From contig NW_022161977.1 in assembly GCF_008728515.1 (NCBI RefSeq), positions 62,001-126,000 on the forward strand: DNA of 64,000 nt. The letters run 5' to 3'. Positions within the stretch are counted from its first letter, which is position 1, and every line of letters starts with the position of its first letter. Position numbers and translations under genes: made by a program. The notes beneath the pieces were generated by a model. It ran no database searches. It saw only the letters and a program-made list of their open reading frames with translations, and was not told where the DNA came from. Source of the DNA: Papio anubis. Lineage: Eukaryota > Chordata > Mammalia > Primates > Cercopithecidae. This document shows, piece by piece, positions 23,165 through 36,863 of the stretch.

Positions 23165-23984
23165 ACTTTAGTCCACAGCAAAGGCAATGTTCTCGACATG
23201 ATGGAGCACAATATCTCAAATGAATTTCAAATTACTGTTTCTTATCTCTATATTCAGCATAAATAGAGCTCATAAGTTTAAAATGCAACATGGTGTTGGT
23301 GATTCTGCAATACTCTGAATCAAGATAAGCTAACAACTCTGAATCAAGATAAACTAACAATTAGCCTTCTGATAATTTAGTTTGCTACAAAAATAGAAAT
23401 CCTATAGGGTCAATATTTAAAACAGGTTTTCCTAAGGACTTTCTTCAGGCATTCTCTTACTAACAAAAGTCAGAGCTCACTAGACAAGTATTGTCAACAC
23501 TGTGTGGATATTTTCTTAATAAATAGAAGGGTGAATTGGGAAAATAATTTAGGAAGCACTATTTTAAACAAAATTAAACTCATTCATTTTCTCTTAGAAT
23601 TCTCAGGGAAGTAAATTTGCTCATATTTATTATAAATTCCCAAGCAGATATTATAGGTTATTGCAGTTCCCAAGTTTATGTGGCACACAAATGACACAAA
23701 CGTATATGACTTGAAAAGAATCTTTTTAACACTTTTGCCAAAGGAGTCTAAGGAACATTAGACCAAGTTACAGTGCAATGTACATTTAAGGAAAGAAGGT
23801 ATCAAGCTGTTATCTGTCTGCCTAGGTAACTAACACTGTACCTGAAACCACAAAAATAAAATGTTTAAAGATGGCAACTGAAGGTTAGGAAAGAAAACCA
23901 TAATTATATGTCATACATTGAATGAGTTTAGAGAGGGAACATCATGCTGAGACCTCACAACCCAGACTACTATATAACCAACAC
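23165..23984. other. No recognisable repeat except a short tandem duplication
   Basis: AT-rich single-copy sequence. The only structure is the 24-nt duplication at 23312-23359. Confidence 0.4.
23312..23359 (+). repeat. 24-nt tandem duplication
   Basis: Two adjacent 24-nt units (actctgaatcaagataagct plus taaca type) differ at one base (g to a). The event looks relatively recent. Confidence 0.9.
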
Positions 23985-24285
23985 AGATATAGCTCTTACC
24001 ATGTTCCAAGCAGTGTTCTAAGTGCTTTGATTAAAACAACTCACTTAATTTTCCCGACAACCTTCACATGGGTACTATTATCTCCATCTTACCAATGAGA
24101 AAACAGACATACTGAAGTTAAGTAACTTGCTCAAGGCCACACAGTTATGAGCTATGAAGCTGGAATCTGAACCTGGGCATTCTAGTTCTAAAGTCTATAG
24201 TCTTTAGTCTAAAGTCTGTAGTCTAATTCTAAAGTCTATAGTCTTTAGTCTAAAGTCTAGTAGTCTCTTAACTACTACCATGGAA
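23985..24285 (-). mobile_element. MIR SINE with an internal tandem expansion
   Basis: An antisense MIR: 'aagcagtgttctaagtgcttt', 'tactattatctccatcttacc', 'gttaagtaacttgctcaaggccacacagtta', 'gaacctgggcattcta', and 'ctcttaactacta' at its end. Between 24186 and 24267 a 41-nt unit has been duplicated. Confidence 0.85.
24186..24267 (+). repeat. 2 x 41-nt tandem repeat
   Basis: Unit 1 is 24186-24226 and unit 2 is 24227-24267, differing mainly at the end. Each contains shorter repeats of 'aaagtct' and a near-palindrome (ctttagtctaaag), so a small hairpin is possible. Confidence 0.88.
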
Positions 24286-24479
24286 AGTATGAAAAGCCTG
24301 GACCAAATGATAGGATAACTTGGCAACTTGGCTTTAAAGACTAGAGCTGTAAAAAGAAATAGGTGGGTCAAAGGACAGAGTCCAATAGGTGAAGGAAACT
24401 CATAAGTGGTTTACACTGTCATCAACCATAGAGGTAGATTACAGGCAATATTTGAAACCTAGTGGAAAGCACTGTCATA

Positions 24480-24705
24480 TTCCACAAGACCATCCCTTTG
24501 TGGCCACAGACATCTGGGTTCAAAACCTGTCTGACTTCAAAAGCTAGAGAAACTTCTATGGGTCTCAGTGTCCTAATATATACAAATGATGATATAACAG
24601 CCTACTCTGGAGAGCTGCTTTGAAGATGGGAAAATTTGGGTAAAGCACTTTACATGGTGTCTAACATAAGCTGGCACTCACTGGAGCATGGCTATCATCA
24701 TCAGT
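24480..24705 (+). mobile_element. MIR SINE
   Basis: Plus-orientation MIR: 'catctgggttcaaaacctg', a decayed core, 'aagcactttacatggtgtc' and a 'ctatcatcatc' 3' end. Directly followed by a MIR in the opposite orientation. Confidence 0.7.
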
Positions 24706-24845
24706 CAGTCCTCGTGAGGTAAGCTTGCTTGGCTCCATTTTGTAGATTAGTAAAGTATAGAGACAGGTTTCAAATAACTTGTCCAAGGTCACAGAGCTGG
24801 TGAGAAGAGAACAGACTAATACCCTGCTCACTTGACTTGAAATCA
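24706..24845 (-). mobile_element. MIR SINE, tail to tail with the previous one
   Basis: Antisense MIR: 'cctcgtgaggtaagc', 'ccattttgtagatta', 'ataacttgtccaaggtcacagagctgg'. Truncated. Confidence 0.7.
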
Positions 24846-25469
24846 CTGGACCACAAAAAACAAATGATGCTGCAGTTCCTAGTCGATTTGCTGCAATAAC
24901 CTAAAAAACAGACAGCATTAGCAAAAGGCCAATGAAAGAAAAAATATACTAAGGAGACATGATCAATCTGTTAGAGAGAAAAAGGTGTGCATGGCAAGAG
25001 AGAAAACTCTAGAGCTGACAAAGAATTCATGTCCATGATGAAAGATTTACAGAAACTCATGCAGAAGGCCTTGTGAGGGTTCAGAGAGAATCCTGATGTG
25101 ATAAATCATTCCTCAGCTCCTGATGTGAGTCTCTACCCAGGTGCCTACACGCTGATATTCAGATTCAGGAACCATTCTTTGTGTAAATGATTATAGTTCA
25201 CTTCCAAGACTTTCCAGAAAAACTTTTACATATGTGGCAATAGACTGGAAATAGCCAAATGATTCTCCTTGCAGGAATTCATCACTCCATTGCAACAATA
25301 GCAGCAGTGCTACAATTTAGGGAAGAATGATGGTCTTTTCCACTTGACCCAGGATTTCAAAAGTAGCTGAAGGATTTTCCCCTAACATCTCTCCATGCAA
25401 GTGCCACTGAAAGTACTAATTTAGAAAGAAGTGCTTTTGAATTTAGCCTAAAAGATAGCTGCTTCCTCA
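24846..25469. other. Single-copy sequence
   Basis: No repeat, gene or clear regulatory motif recognised. Confidence 0.4.
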
Positions 25470-25483
25470 TAGCCATACATTTC

Positions 25484-26564
<1,081 letters not shown>

Positions 26565-26577
26565 AAAAGTATTTGTA

Positions 26578-27664
<1,087 letters not shown>

Positions 27665-27812
27665 GTAAGTCACCTCTTTAAACTTTAATTTTGTCAAATA
27701 ATAGTAAGAATTGCATAGAGGCAAAGTGAAAGTTAAATGAGGTCATCCATGTGCTTGACACAATGTTGGGTACATAATAAGAACTCAGTTAAATATTAGC
27801 TACTATTACTGA
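27665..27812 (+). mobile_element. MIR SINE, 3' part
   Basis: 'gttaaatgaggtcatccatgtgcttgacac' and 'gttgggtacataataagaact' followed by 'tattagctactatt', the MIR 3' end. Directly followed by a MIR in reverse. Confidence 0.75.
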
Positions 27813-28078
27813 TAACATTTGTGTAGGAAAGCACTTTCTAAACTCTACTTTATAAAAATCTATACGTGTAAATCATGATGGCAACATCCTCGTGAGGTAG
27901 AGCTTGTCATTTAAACCCCATTTTATTGATAAGGAATTAGAGGCTCAGAGAGAGGTTATATAAATTATTAAATTTAATATAGAAAAAGAAAAGGCAAAGA
28001 GGTGACACAGCAGGAATCCAAACCCAGGTGTTTTAGTCTATAGGCCCCAAATCCATCTCATTACCTGATTTTGTGAGA
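27813..28078 (-). mobile_element. MIR SINE, tail to tail with the previous one
   Basis: Antisense MIR: 'cctcgtgaggtagagc', 'ccccattttattgataagg', 'gaggctcagagagaggtta', 'caggaatccaaacccagg'. A small A-rich insertion is present in the core. Confidence 0.8.
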
Positions 28079-30364
28079 TCTCTTTGTCTGTCATTGACTT
28101 GGAGCTATCTTACAACTCTGAAAATTATACATAACCAGTAACAATGCAAATAATACTTATCAATAAAACCCAAATGGATTTTGACTGGTAGAGGTGCATT
28201 TACTTTTCTTCTCTCCTGGCAGAAGAAACCAGTTTGGCATTTATTAAGCAAATTCATTTAAGCATTCTAATTGCCTATAAATATTTCTGCTCTTTGGATT
28301 CTCCTTTGAACCAGTTGTAACATCTTACTGGTTTCCTCACTAATTAATCAGTTAAATAAAATCATTGGCATATGTTCATTTTATTTTTATGGAAGAGGAG
28401 AAGTCATGCTTTTAATTTTTGTTTGTTTGGTTTTTAATTAAACTTTAATACACGGGAGATTTTGTCCAATTCTCATACCCTCCTTGGAGCACAGGGGAAG
28501 CTTTCCTGGGAAGTCACCAATGTGCAAACTTTGGTAGCAGAAAGATGACAAATATTAAGCTTGATTCTCACAATGTGTAAACTGTTCTGTTAGTCACTCT
28601 AGAAACTACAGTAACTTTTACTCTTACAGGTCTCTGTTGAGAAACAAGTTTAGGCTGTTGTTCTACAGGTTCAGAGAGAAATAGCAGCGAGACAATCGGA
28701 ACAACTTAATGAGGTCCCATTGACCTTCTCTCTTAACTTCTCTCCTTTCAATCCCACAGCATTTACGGAAAACAGAATGGTCGCTGCATTACCATTCACC
28801 TCTACCTTGGCTCTTAACTGACCCTACTCACAGCCAATCAGTTGGAGTTGCTTTGCCTTTTCTAAAGTCTAGCAGCCTGGATACAAACAGAACAGAGCAC
28901 CCACTGTAGATTCATGCTCCCTTGCAAACCAAGGACAGAAAATGCTGAGCCCTCAGAAGGCAGCCCTTCTCTTTTCAACCTTGCAGTAGGAAAGGAAACC
29001 CTGCTCTCTCCCCACTTCCATGGTGCTCCACTCCATCTTTCATGTTGTCCACATTCCAGGAGGGGTGTGGAGCCCTTGTACTCATTTATAAGGTAGGGAA
29101 ACAGATGGGGCTGGCTTAATTTGCAAAGACAACTAGTTATCTTATAAGTACAGATGGAGTAAGTAGCATAATTATTACCGAAGAACTGGGCTCTGAGGCT
29201 GCCAGATGGTTTGGTTAAAAAAAAAAAAGAAGGCTGGCTGCCAGATTCACAGCAGGGACCATCCTGCTCCCGGGATATTGAAAATCATACAAATTTAAAT
29301 CACCCTGGCTACTTCTCTAGTACTCTGTTTCTCCACAAATCTAACCCTTCTCTGTGGCTGCATAAGAAACAGGAAAAAGTCTGATTACCAGCTGATCAGA
29401 ATGGCACATGAACAGGCTTCCCAAAGGTGAACATGAGAAAAGGGAAAGATTGCTTGTCCATAATAGAGGTAGTTTCAGAAATCTGCTTTTTCAAAAATAA
29501 GAACTAAACTCTAAAAGGGGCACCCTGGTGCAAGGTAAAGAGATTGTGTTCTTTGTGTGTTTCCCAAGTCCAGTGCTTACATTTAGAGCTCTTCCTTTCT
29601 TGGCAGTCTCCCTCAAATGAGATCTTCCTGACTCTCTACTGAGGCTCAGCACTGAAAACCGTGTCGTTGGTATCTCCTGGTTAAGTTCACTCAAAGTACT
29701 AAGCTAATTAGTCTGGCAAAGTAAAGAAACATTTTTTAAAAAGAGAAAGTTAGTCTGCACAAACTCCAGATGGTTGATTAAGCAATCTGAGTCCTGTGGC
29801 TAATTTTATCATTTCCAGGGAGGACAGCCGTCTTCATCCTGCACCAGTTCCTCTGTGGATCACATCCGTTAATGGTGATGATGGAGAAAGGCTTCTGAAC
29901 ACCAACTGAGCCCTGCAAGTTAATAATCCCATAGTACTTTTTTCTTAATATTGTAGGTGCTATTCCTTTCTTGAGTTTGTTGTCCCAAAGGGTTAGCTGT
30001 GGTTATTTGAGGGTCTGAAACTATATACCTGCACTGTGGGTGGAAGCCATGAACACCAGAATCTTCTAGGATCATGTTCTTGTGAGACTGGAATCTGGAA
30101 GGCTTTATGATGTGGCAGGGCTGGAACTTGATGCAGACATTACAGAATGATTGCCAAAGATGTTTTACACGTCTCAAAGCCTTTCATTCTTGTCTTTGTT
30201 TTCTAATCTTAGGTTCATTTGGGGAAAGCATTTAAAAATTATTAAGTGAGCAACTACTTCTTTTTCATAAACCTCTGCATACTGGCTTTTGCATTCAACA
30301 AGTGTTTATCAAATAGTATTCCTGTACCAGGGACCTCTGCCATGATAGAAATACAGTGTAGCCA
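28079..30364. other. Largest repeat-free stretch (about 2.3 kb)
   Basis: I see no interspersed repeat across this stretch. It is less AT-rich than most of the window around 28640-29100 and contains a CCAAT-box type motif (agccaatcag, 28832-28841) and a strong splice-acceptor-like tract ending at 28759. This is the sort of place where a conserved regulatory element could sit, but nothing proves it. Confidence 0.4.
28760..28909 (+). other. Weak candidate exon
   Basis: A pyrimidine-rich tract (about 28728-28757) ends in CAG at 28757-28759. The frame starting at 28760 is open for 49 codons to TAG 28907-28909. No donor is needed if this were a terminal exon. No recognisable protein, no evident polyadenylation signal close by; chance is quite possible. 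Confidence 0.15.
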
Positions 30365-30595
30365 TGCAATTCGATTCTAAAAGCAGAAAGATCAGGGTTT
30401 AAATCCCATCTACCTATTTACAGGACAAATAAGCAAGTTAGTTTACATCTCTAGTCTTTAGTTTCCTCAGTTTTGAAGTGAGAATAATAATAGTACCTAC
30501 TCCCTCTTGCTGTTATTATAACATTCAAGACCGAGATACAGCATAAATATAGTGAACAAAGTACCTAGCAGGCAGAAGTCACTCAGTCATCAAAT
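30365..30595 (+). mobile_element. MIR SINE
   Basis: 'gatcagggtttaaatccca', 'gtttcctcagttttgaagtg', 'gaataataatagtacctactcc' and 'gtacctagcaggcagaag' in order. Moderately diverged. Confidence 0.75.
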
Positions 30596-30770
30596 AAAAG
30601 ATTTCTTTACTATATGTAAAAACATTACATTCTATTCTAAGCTCCATCTGGCCTCCTTCCATCTTTCTGGCTTCAAAGAATCATAAAGTAAATGTCTTGA
30701 GGGTCTGTTTAGCCCAGTATTTTTAAAGTTATTTGAGGTCATTATTAGACCAAGAGAATACACTTAACCA

Positions 30771-31124
30771 ATGTATTAGTCCATATTCATGCTGCTGATA
30801 AAGACATACTTTTGACTAGGAAGAAAAATAGGTTTAATAGACTCACAGTTCCATGTGGCTGGGGAGGCCTCACAATCATGGCAGAAGGTAAAAGGCACTT
30901 CTTACATGGTGGTGCCAAGGGAGAATGAGAGAGAAGCGAAAACAGAAACCCCTTATCAAACCACCAGAACTTGTGAGACTTATTCACTACCATGAGAACA
31001 GTATGGGGAAAATCACATCCATGATTCAATTATCTCCCACTGGGTCCCTCCCACAACATGTGGGGATTATGGGAGTACAATTCAAAATGAGACTTGGGTA
31101 GGGACACAGAGCCAAACCATATCA
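30771..31124 (-). repeat. THE1 3' LTR
   Basis: The left LTR of the complete element, from 'tgtattagtcc' to 'aaaccatatca'. In element orientation this is the 3' LTR. Confidence 0.9.
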
Positions 31125-31662
31125 CTTCCCCCCAGCACCTGCCAAATCTCATGTACTCACATTTCAAACCAATCATACCTCCCAACAGTCCCCTAAAGTC
31201 TTAACTCATTTCAGCATTAACTCAAAAGTCCACAGTCCAAGTCTCATATGAGACAAGGCAAGTTGTTTCTGCCTATGAACCCATAAAATCAAAAGCAAGT
31301 TAGTTACTTCCTAGATACAATGGGCCTAAAGGCATTAGGTAAATGCCATTCCACATGGGGAAAAAAATGGCCAAAACAAAGGAGCTACAGGCCCCATGCA
31401 AGTCTGAAATCCAGCAGGGTAGCCAAATCTTAAAGCTCCAAAATGATCTCCTTTGATTTCATGACTCACATCCAGGTCATGCTATGCAAAAGATGAGTCC
31501 CCATGGTATTGGGCAGTTCCATCCCTGTGGCTTTGCAGGGTACAGCCTCCCTCCCAGCTGCTTTCACAGACTGATATTAGGTGTTTGTGGCTTTTCCAGG
31601 TGCACCATGCAAGATATCAGTGGATCTACCATCCTGGGGTCTGGAGGACAGTGGCCCTTTTC

Positions 31663-32001
31663 TCACAGCTCCATAAGGCCCCAGTAGGTCCTCTGTATGA
31701 GGGCTTCTGACCCCACATTTTTCTTCTCCACTACTGTAGTAGAGGTTCTCCATGAGGGCTCCACCCCTGCAGCAAACTTCTGCCTAGGCATCCAAGCATC
31801 TCCATACATCCTCTGAAATCTAGGCAGAGGTACCCAAACCTCAATTCTTGACTTCTGTGTACCTGCAGGCTCAATACCAGGTGGAAGTTGCCAAGGCCTG
31901 GGGCTTACACCCTCTGAGGCCATGTCCCAAGCTGCACCTTGGCTCCTTTTAGCCATGGCTAGAGCAGCTGAGATGCAGGGCAACAAGTCCCTAGGCTGCA
32001 C
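31663..32001 (-). other. Open frame in the THE1 internal region
   Basis: A 112-codon open frame in the orientation of the element. The corresponding part of the MST element (49380-49712) is also open for 110 codons on the same strand, and the two translations share a readable stretch around Ala-Met-Ala-Lys-Arg and Pro-Trp-Gln-Leu. It is a remnant of a MaLR internal frame, not a functional gene. Confidence 0.4.
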
Positions 32002-32669
32002 ACAGCAGGGGAGCCCTGGGCCTCACCCATGAAACCAGTTTTTTCTCCTAGGACTCTGAGCCTGTGATGAGAGGGGCTGCCATTGAAGATCTCTGACATG
32101 TCCTGGAGACTTTTCCCCATTTGGTTCCTCCTTACTTATCCAAATTTCTGCAGCTTGAATTTCTCTGCAGAGAATGGGTTTTTCTTTTCTACTGCATTGT
32201 CAGGCTGCACATTTTCTGAACTTTGATGCTGTGTTTCCCTTTTAAAATTGAATGCCTTTAACACACCCAAGTAACCTCTTGAATGCTTTGCTGCTTAGAA
32301 ATTTCTTCCACCAGAAACCCTAAATAGTTTCTCTCAAGTTCAAAGTTCCACAAATCTCTAGGTCAGGGGCAAAATGCTGCCAGTCTTTTTGCTAAAATGT
32401 AACAAGAATCACCTTTGCTCTAGTTCCCAACAAGTTCCTCATCTCCATCTGAGACCACTTCATCCTGAATTTCATTTTCTATATCATTTTCAGCATTTTG
32501 GTCAAAGCCATTCAACAAGTTTCTAGGGAGTTACAAACTTTCCCACATTTTCCTTTCTTCTTCTGAGCCCTCCAAACTGTTCCAACTTCTGCCTGTTAGC
32601 TAGTTCCAAAGCTGCTTCCACATTTCCGGGTATCTTTTCAGCAATACCCTACTTTTGGTACCAACTTAC

Positions 32670-33019
32670 TGTATGAGTCCGTTTTCATGCTGCTGATAAA
32701 GACAGGCCCGAGACTTGGAAGAAAAAATAGGTTTAATGGACTCACAGTTCCACGTGGCTGGGGGAGGTCTCACAATCATGGCAGAAGACAAAAGGCACTT
32801 CTTATGTGGCAGTGCCAAGATAGAATGAAAGAGAAGTGAAAGTCAAAACCCCTTATCAAACCATCAGATCTCATGAGACTTACTACCATGAGAATAGTAT
32901 GGGGAAAACTTCACCCATGATTTAATTATCTCCCACTGAGTCCCTCCCATAAGATGTGGGAATTATGGGAGTATAATTTAAGATGAGATTTTGGTGGAAA
33001 CATGGAGCCAAGTCACAGC
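32670..33019 (-). repeat. THE1 5' LTR
   Basis: The right LTR; in element orientation the 5' LTR. Its last bases ('gccaagtcacagc') are changed from the usual 'ccatatca'. Confidence 0.9.
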
Positions 33020-33024
33020 AACCA

Positions 33025-34466
33025 GTAATTGTCAAGGAAGGAGGCATGATTTTAAAATTTGGCAGAACAATTTTGCTGTTCTAATGTGATCTTTCAAAAA
33101 AATATAGACATTGAAATATATTGATTTTCTATCATTTACTTTGTTAATACTTCTTTATATTTATTGTAACTGTTAAGGTAAAATATTGATTTTATAAGAA
33201 TACACAAAATTAAGTTATATTACTTAAATTTCATTTAAGAATAATAAAGAGAACATTAAATATATTTGTTATAAAGAGGATGCCATAAGCCTGGTAAAAC
33301 CGAAAACAGTTAAACCATATGTTTCATAGCTAAATTCTTTTCATTGTTCCTGCTTTTGTATCTGTACCCATGTTTTCTAATGTCCTTACCACATTTCAAC
33401 TTTGTTATCCAGAAACCATGATTCTTGAATTAATTTTTCTGATCCTTCCCAGCACTCAAACTGGACCTTTGCATTCCCTGGGAAGCTGAAGGGCAATCTC
33501 ACCCTGCCTCACACTTGTTCCAGTTATGATCACAGCACAAAATACTCAGGGTCTACCTTCCACAGAACTCTACTCCAGGTTATTTGTGCCTCCTCCTCCT
33601 TGGCTAATTTTTCCTCTGCTAACTACATGCCCCAATATTTTTATACCATATATGCCAAAATATTAACAAATTTCTTACACTTTCTGTGGTTCTTAATGGG
33701 GCACTTCCGGCACCCATTCCTCCCCTCTTCCATGATGACAGTTCCTTCTCCTTATACCATACAATCCATCAGTCACATGATTATTCTCCTAGCTCCTCAA
33801 TGCTAATCTCACCCTCTTAAAATTTCACCCTCTTTTGGAGTTGATGTTGTCCCAGTAGATCACCTTCACTCTTTGTTAGTGCTGTCACCTAATGTTGGCC
33901 CTGGCATATCTCACACGTTCTTTGTGTAGCAAGATAATTATCTTCCTTATTTCCATTATTTTTTTCCCGCCATTCATAATTTTCTATATAGTTTACACAA
34001 GGACAAAACAGATATAGACCAAATGAAAAAGTTAATTGAAATGTCTAAAAGGAGACATAAAGTCTTAAAAGTGATAGCTTTTCCAGCCAGGCTCTTGAGA
34101 AAGAGAAATGTTATTGAATTCTAAAAGCTTCCTTTAAATATGAAGAGCCATACTGTGGTCAACATAAAGCATAGAGTTTATAACACAAACCAGAGCCTAA
34201 ACGTAAGGAAATTAAAGAAATAAAGATGTCTTATGCACAAGTGCTATGAAGGAAAACAACAGGGTTCTATGGAATAACAGACTTTCCTAATTTAGATTGG
34301 AGGGACAGGGAAAACTACTTAGAGGAAGTAACCCGAGATGAGAAAGATTTATTAGTATTATTCTAACTAAAATTTATGTAGAAAAGCCTAAGTTATAAGC
34401 TAAGTGGACACTGGAGAGTGTTGAATGAAAGGGATGTGAGATTGAAGAGTCAGTGGGAATTTGAGG
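33025..34466. other. No recognisable repeat or gene
   Basis: AT-rich at 33030-33350, pyrimidine-rich around 33440-33900. I cannot assign a repeat family. The short open frame at 33600-33806 looks like chance. Confidence 0.4.
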
Positions 34467-36262
34467 ACCATTTATTCATTTACTCAACAAATACTTCTAG
34501 GTGATTTCTATATGCCATGGATTGGTCTATGTATTAAAGATCCAGTAGTGAGCAAAACAGATAAAAATCCATGCTCTCACAAAGCCTATATTTTGTTGAC
34601 AAGAGATGGCCAATATACAAAATAAATTAGTAAATTATAGAAAATATAATTCTAAGGAGATAAATGAGTTCAGGAAGAGACAAAGAGAGTATGGGTCACT
34701 GTTTTAAATAGGGCAACTAAAGAATACCTCATTAAGAAAGAACACTTTGAACAAAGACCTTAAGGCAAGGGAGTTAATAACAGGGGAAATCTGAGGAGCT
34801 ATGTCCTAGGAAGATAAAGCAGCAAGTAAAAGACTAGGAGTCGAAGGAAGATTCTGTGTGCTCTGTGAAGCAAAGAAGCCAGTAAGGCTAGAAAAGATGC
34901 ACATGGAGGAAAGAGGGGATGAAGTTAGGGAGATAATGGAAGAAAAATCATGCAAAGCCTTATAGACTGCTGTGAGGACTTCATTTTTCTTTTTCTATGA
35001 GTGAAATGGCAAGCCATTGGAGAGTTCAGAGCACAGAAGTGCCATGATCTGACTTATGTTTAGACAAATCATCTTGGCTCTGTTTTGAGAGAATGGATTT
35101 TGGGTACAGGTAGGAAAATCATGTAAAAGATTATTGCAACAATGCAGGTGAGAAATTGATGGTAGCTTGGATCTGGGTGGTAGTAAAAGAGATGGTAAAA
35201 ACTAGACAGATTTTGAAACATGATTTTGTGATATGGTAGATATATTTTGTGAGGAAAAGAGAGAAGTTTAATGACTCCAAAGTGGCTTTGTTTGCTCCCT
35301 CTAAACAACTAGAAAAACAAGATCACTATTTTAAGAATGGAATTGTAATTCATTCAGTTTGGGAAGACTTGGTTGGAAGGGGTTTAACAAGCAAGAGTAG
35401 TATTAGGCATGCCAAGCTAACTATGACAAGTAAACATCCAGTGGAGATGTTGTGACAGCAGTTAGATGAAGCAGTCTGGGGTTGAGATGAGAAGACAAGA
35501 TTGTAGCTTTAAATTTGGGAGTCATCTAGATGATATTTAAATATATGATATTCAGTGAGATCCCTAAGGAAGTGAACACGTGAAGGCAGGAAGGGCTGAA
35601 ACTTGGGACATTCCAAAAAGAGACCCCCAAAGGAATCAGCAAAAGTGGTTGATGCTGCAGAAGAAACGGACAGTGTGTTGCACTAGAAGCAAAGTGGAGA
35701 AAATGTTTCAAGATGGAGGGAATGAATTACTGTTCAATTGCTTAAGACTACTTAAGTAAGAAGACTGAAAACCAATCATTGGTTCTACAACATGGAGATG
35801 ATCTTTTACCTTACGGGAGTAATTCTGTTGAAATGATGGGTGCAGAAATTTCAATGAAATGGACTTCAGAGAGAGTGGGAGGAGGAACATAGCTGACAGA
35901 AAGCTTAGAGAACTCTTTTAAGAAGTATCCCTGTGAATAGGGGATCTGAAAAGTGAGACTAGCTAATAGGGATCTAAAAAAATGAGGCTATAGAGAAAAA
36001 TGGGGACAAAAATAATAGCATTGATGCCAACTAATTAGAATGAATCAGTTAAAGAAGAAAAACTGATGATGCAGGAGAAACAACAGAGAACTGATGGGGA
36101 AGTGTTCTTAAAAAGAGAGTTTGTGTAGACAGTTGGTGGAAGTGTCGACCTCTGGGTGGAGGATAGACAATTCATCTGTGGGAAAACGAAAAGATTGAGC
36201 ATATGGGTGAGGATACTGCAGGTGTGAAGGTGGGAACTTGGGGAAGAGCATATATCTTATGT
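34467..36262 (-). mobile_element. Long L2 copy (about 1.8 kb)
   Basis: Antisense L2 from its 3' tail (34467-34560) through the 3' UTR/ORF end ('gcaagccattggagagtt', 'agtgccatgatctgactta', 'tattgcaacaatgcaggtgagaaattgatgg', 'tttgggagtcatctagatg', 'gaaaactgatgatgcagg') into the RT region. The order of blocks is that of the L2 consensus. Most L2 copies are a few hundred bases, so this is an unusually long one. No open frame remains. Confidence 0.82.
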
Positions 36263-36863
36263 TTCCTTAAAAATGTGTCAGTATCTCATGAGCAGGACCG
36301 CTATGGATTCACCCTTCATAGTGCCAAAACGTCACATAATAGAACCCCGACAAACTGATCTTTAAGAAGAATAAAATGCTACACACTATATATACATAAT
36401 GAACACACACATGCACACACACACACTACATATGTGTGTACACAATTCATCCTTCCCACAACTTCAGGAAAAAACAATGTCCTAAACTGCCCTATGATTG
36501 TTAAACACCAAGTCCAAGTGTGAAAAAGAACTCTGAAAACGTTACATAGCTTTCTCCCTATGTCCTCATATTTTAATGACTTGACACTTTAAGCTTGCCT
36601 CTTACACAAAGTTATTTTTATTTATGAAATAACTTTGGAAAGCAGACTCCAAATCTTGTCACATGTAATGATAGCTCTACCTTGTTTTAAGATAATCAAA
36701 ACTGAGTCCACATAATTACTTATTTATTTAGCATTTGCACTATCTATTGTCAGTTGAAAATTGATTGGATACTTTTTAATTGCTTGACCAACCAAGTAGG
36801 AAAATTAAATTAAATATATTGGCTCAATCTATTTAGGAAAAATATCTAATTTTCTGAATGAAT
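36263..36863. other. Single-copy with a CA-rich patch
   Basis: An imperfect (CA)n/(TA)n stretch lies at 36380-36450. Otherwise nothing recognised. Confidence 0.45.

Larger units (their letters stand above)
30771..33019 (-). mobile_element. Complete THE1-type MaLR element with both LTRs
   Basis: An LTR at each end (30771-31124 and 32670-33019) encloses an internal region of about 1.55 kb. A 5-bp TSD, aacca, is at 30766-30770 and 33020-33024. The element is read on the minus strand, so the right LTR is the 5' LTR. The primer-binding region beside it (32655-32666) resembles a tRNA-Leu 3' end (TTGGTACCA core). MaLRs are non-autonomous relatives of ERVL with no env and no clear pol. The two LTRs differ at roughly one base in seven, and both are far from recent. 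Confidence 0.92.

Noticed and set aside
24186..24267. CRISPR-like direct repeats
   Set aside because: Units are adjacent without unique spacers and the genome is eukaryotic; it is a minisatellite.
28832..28841. Core promoter
   Set aside because: A CCAAT motif alone, without a TATA box, CpG island or initiator context, is not enough to call a promoter.
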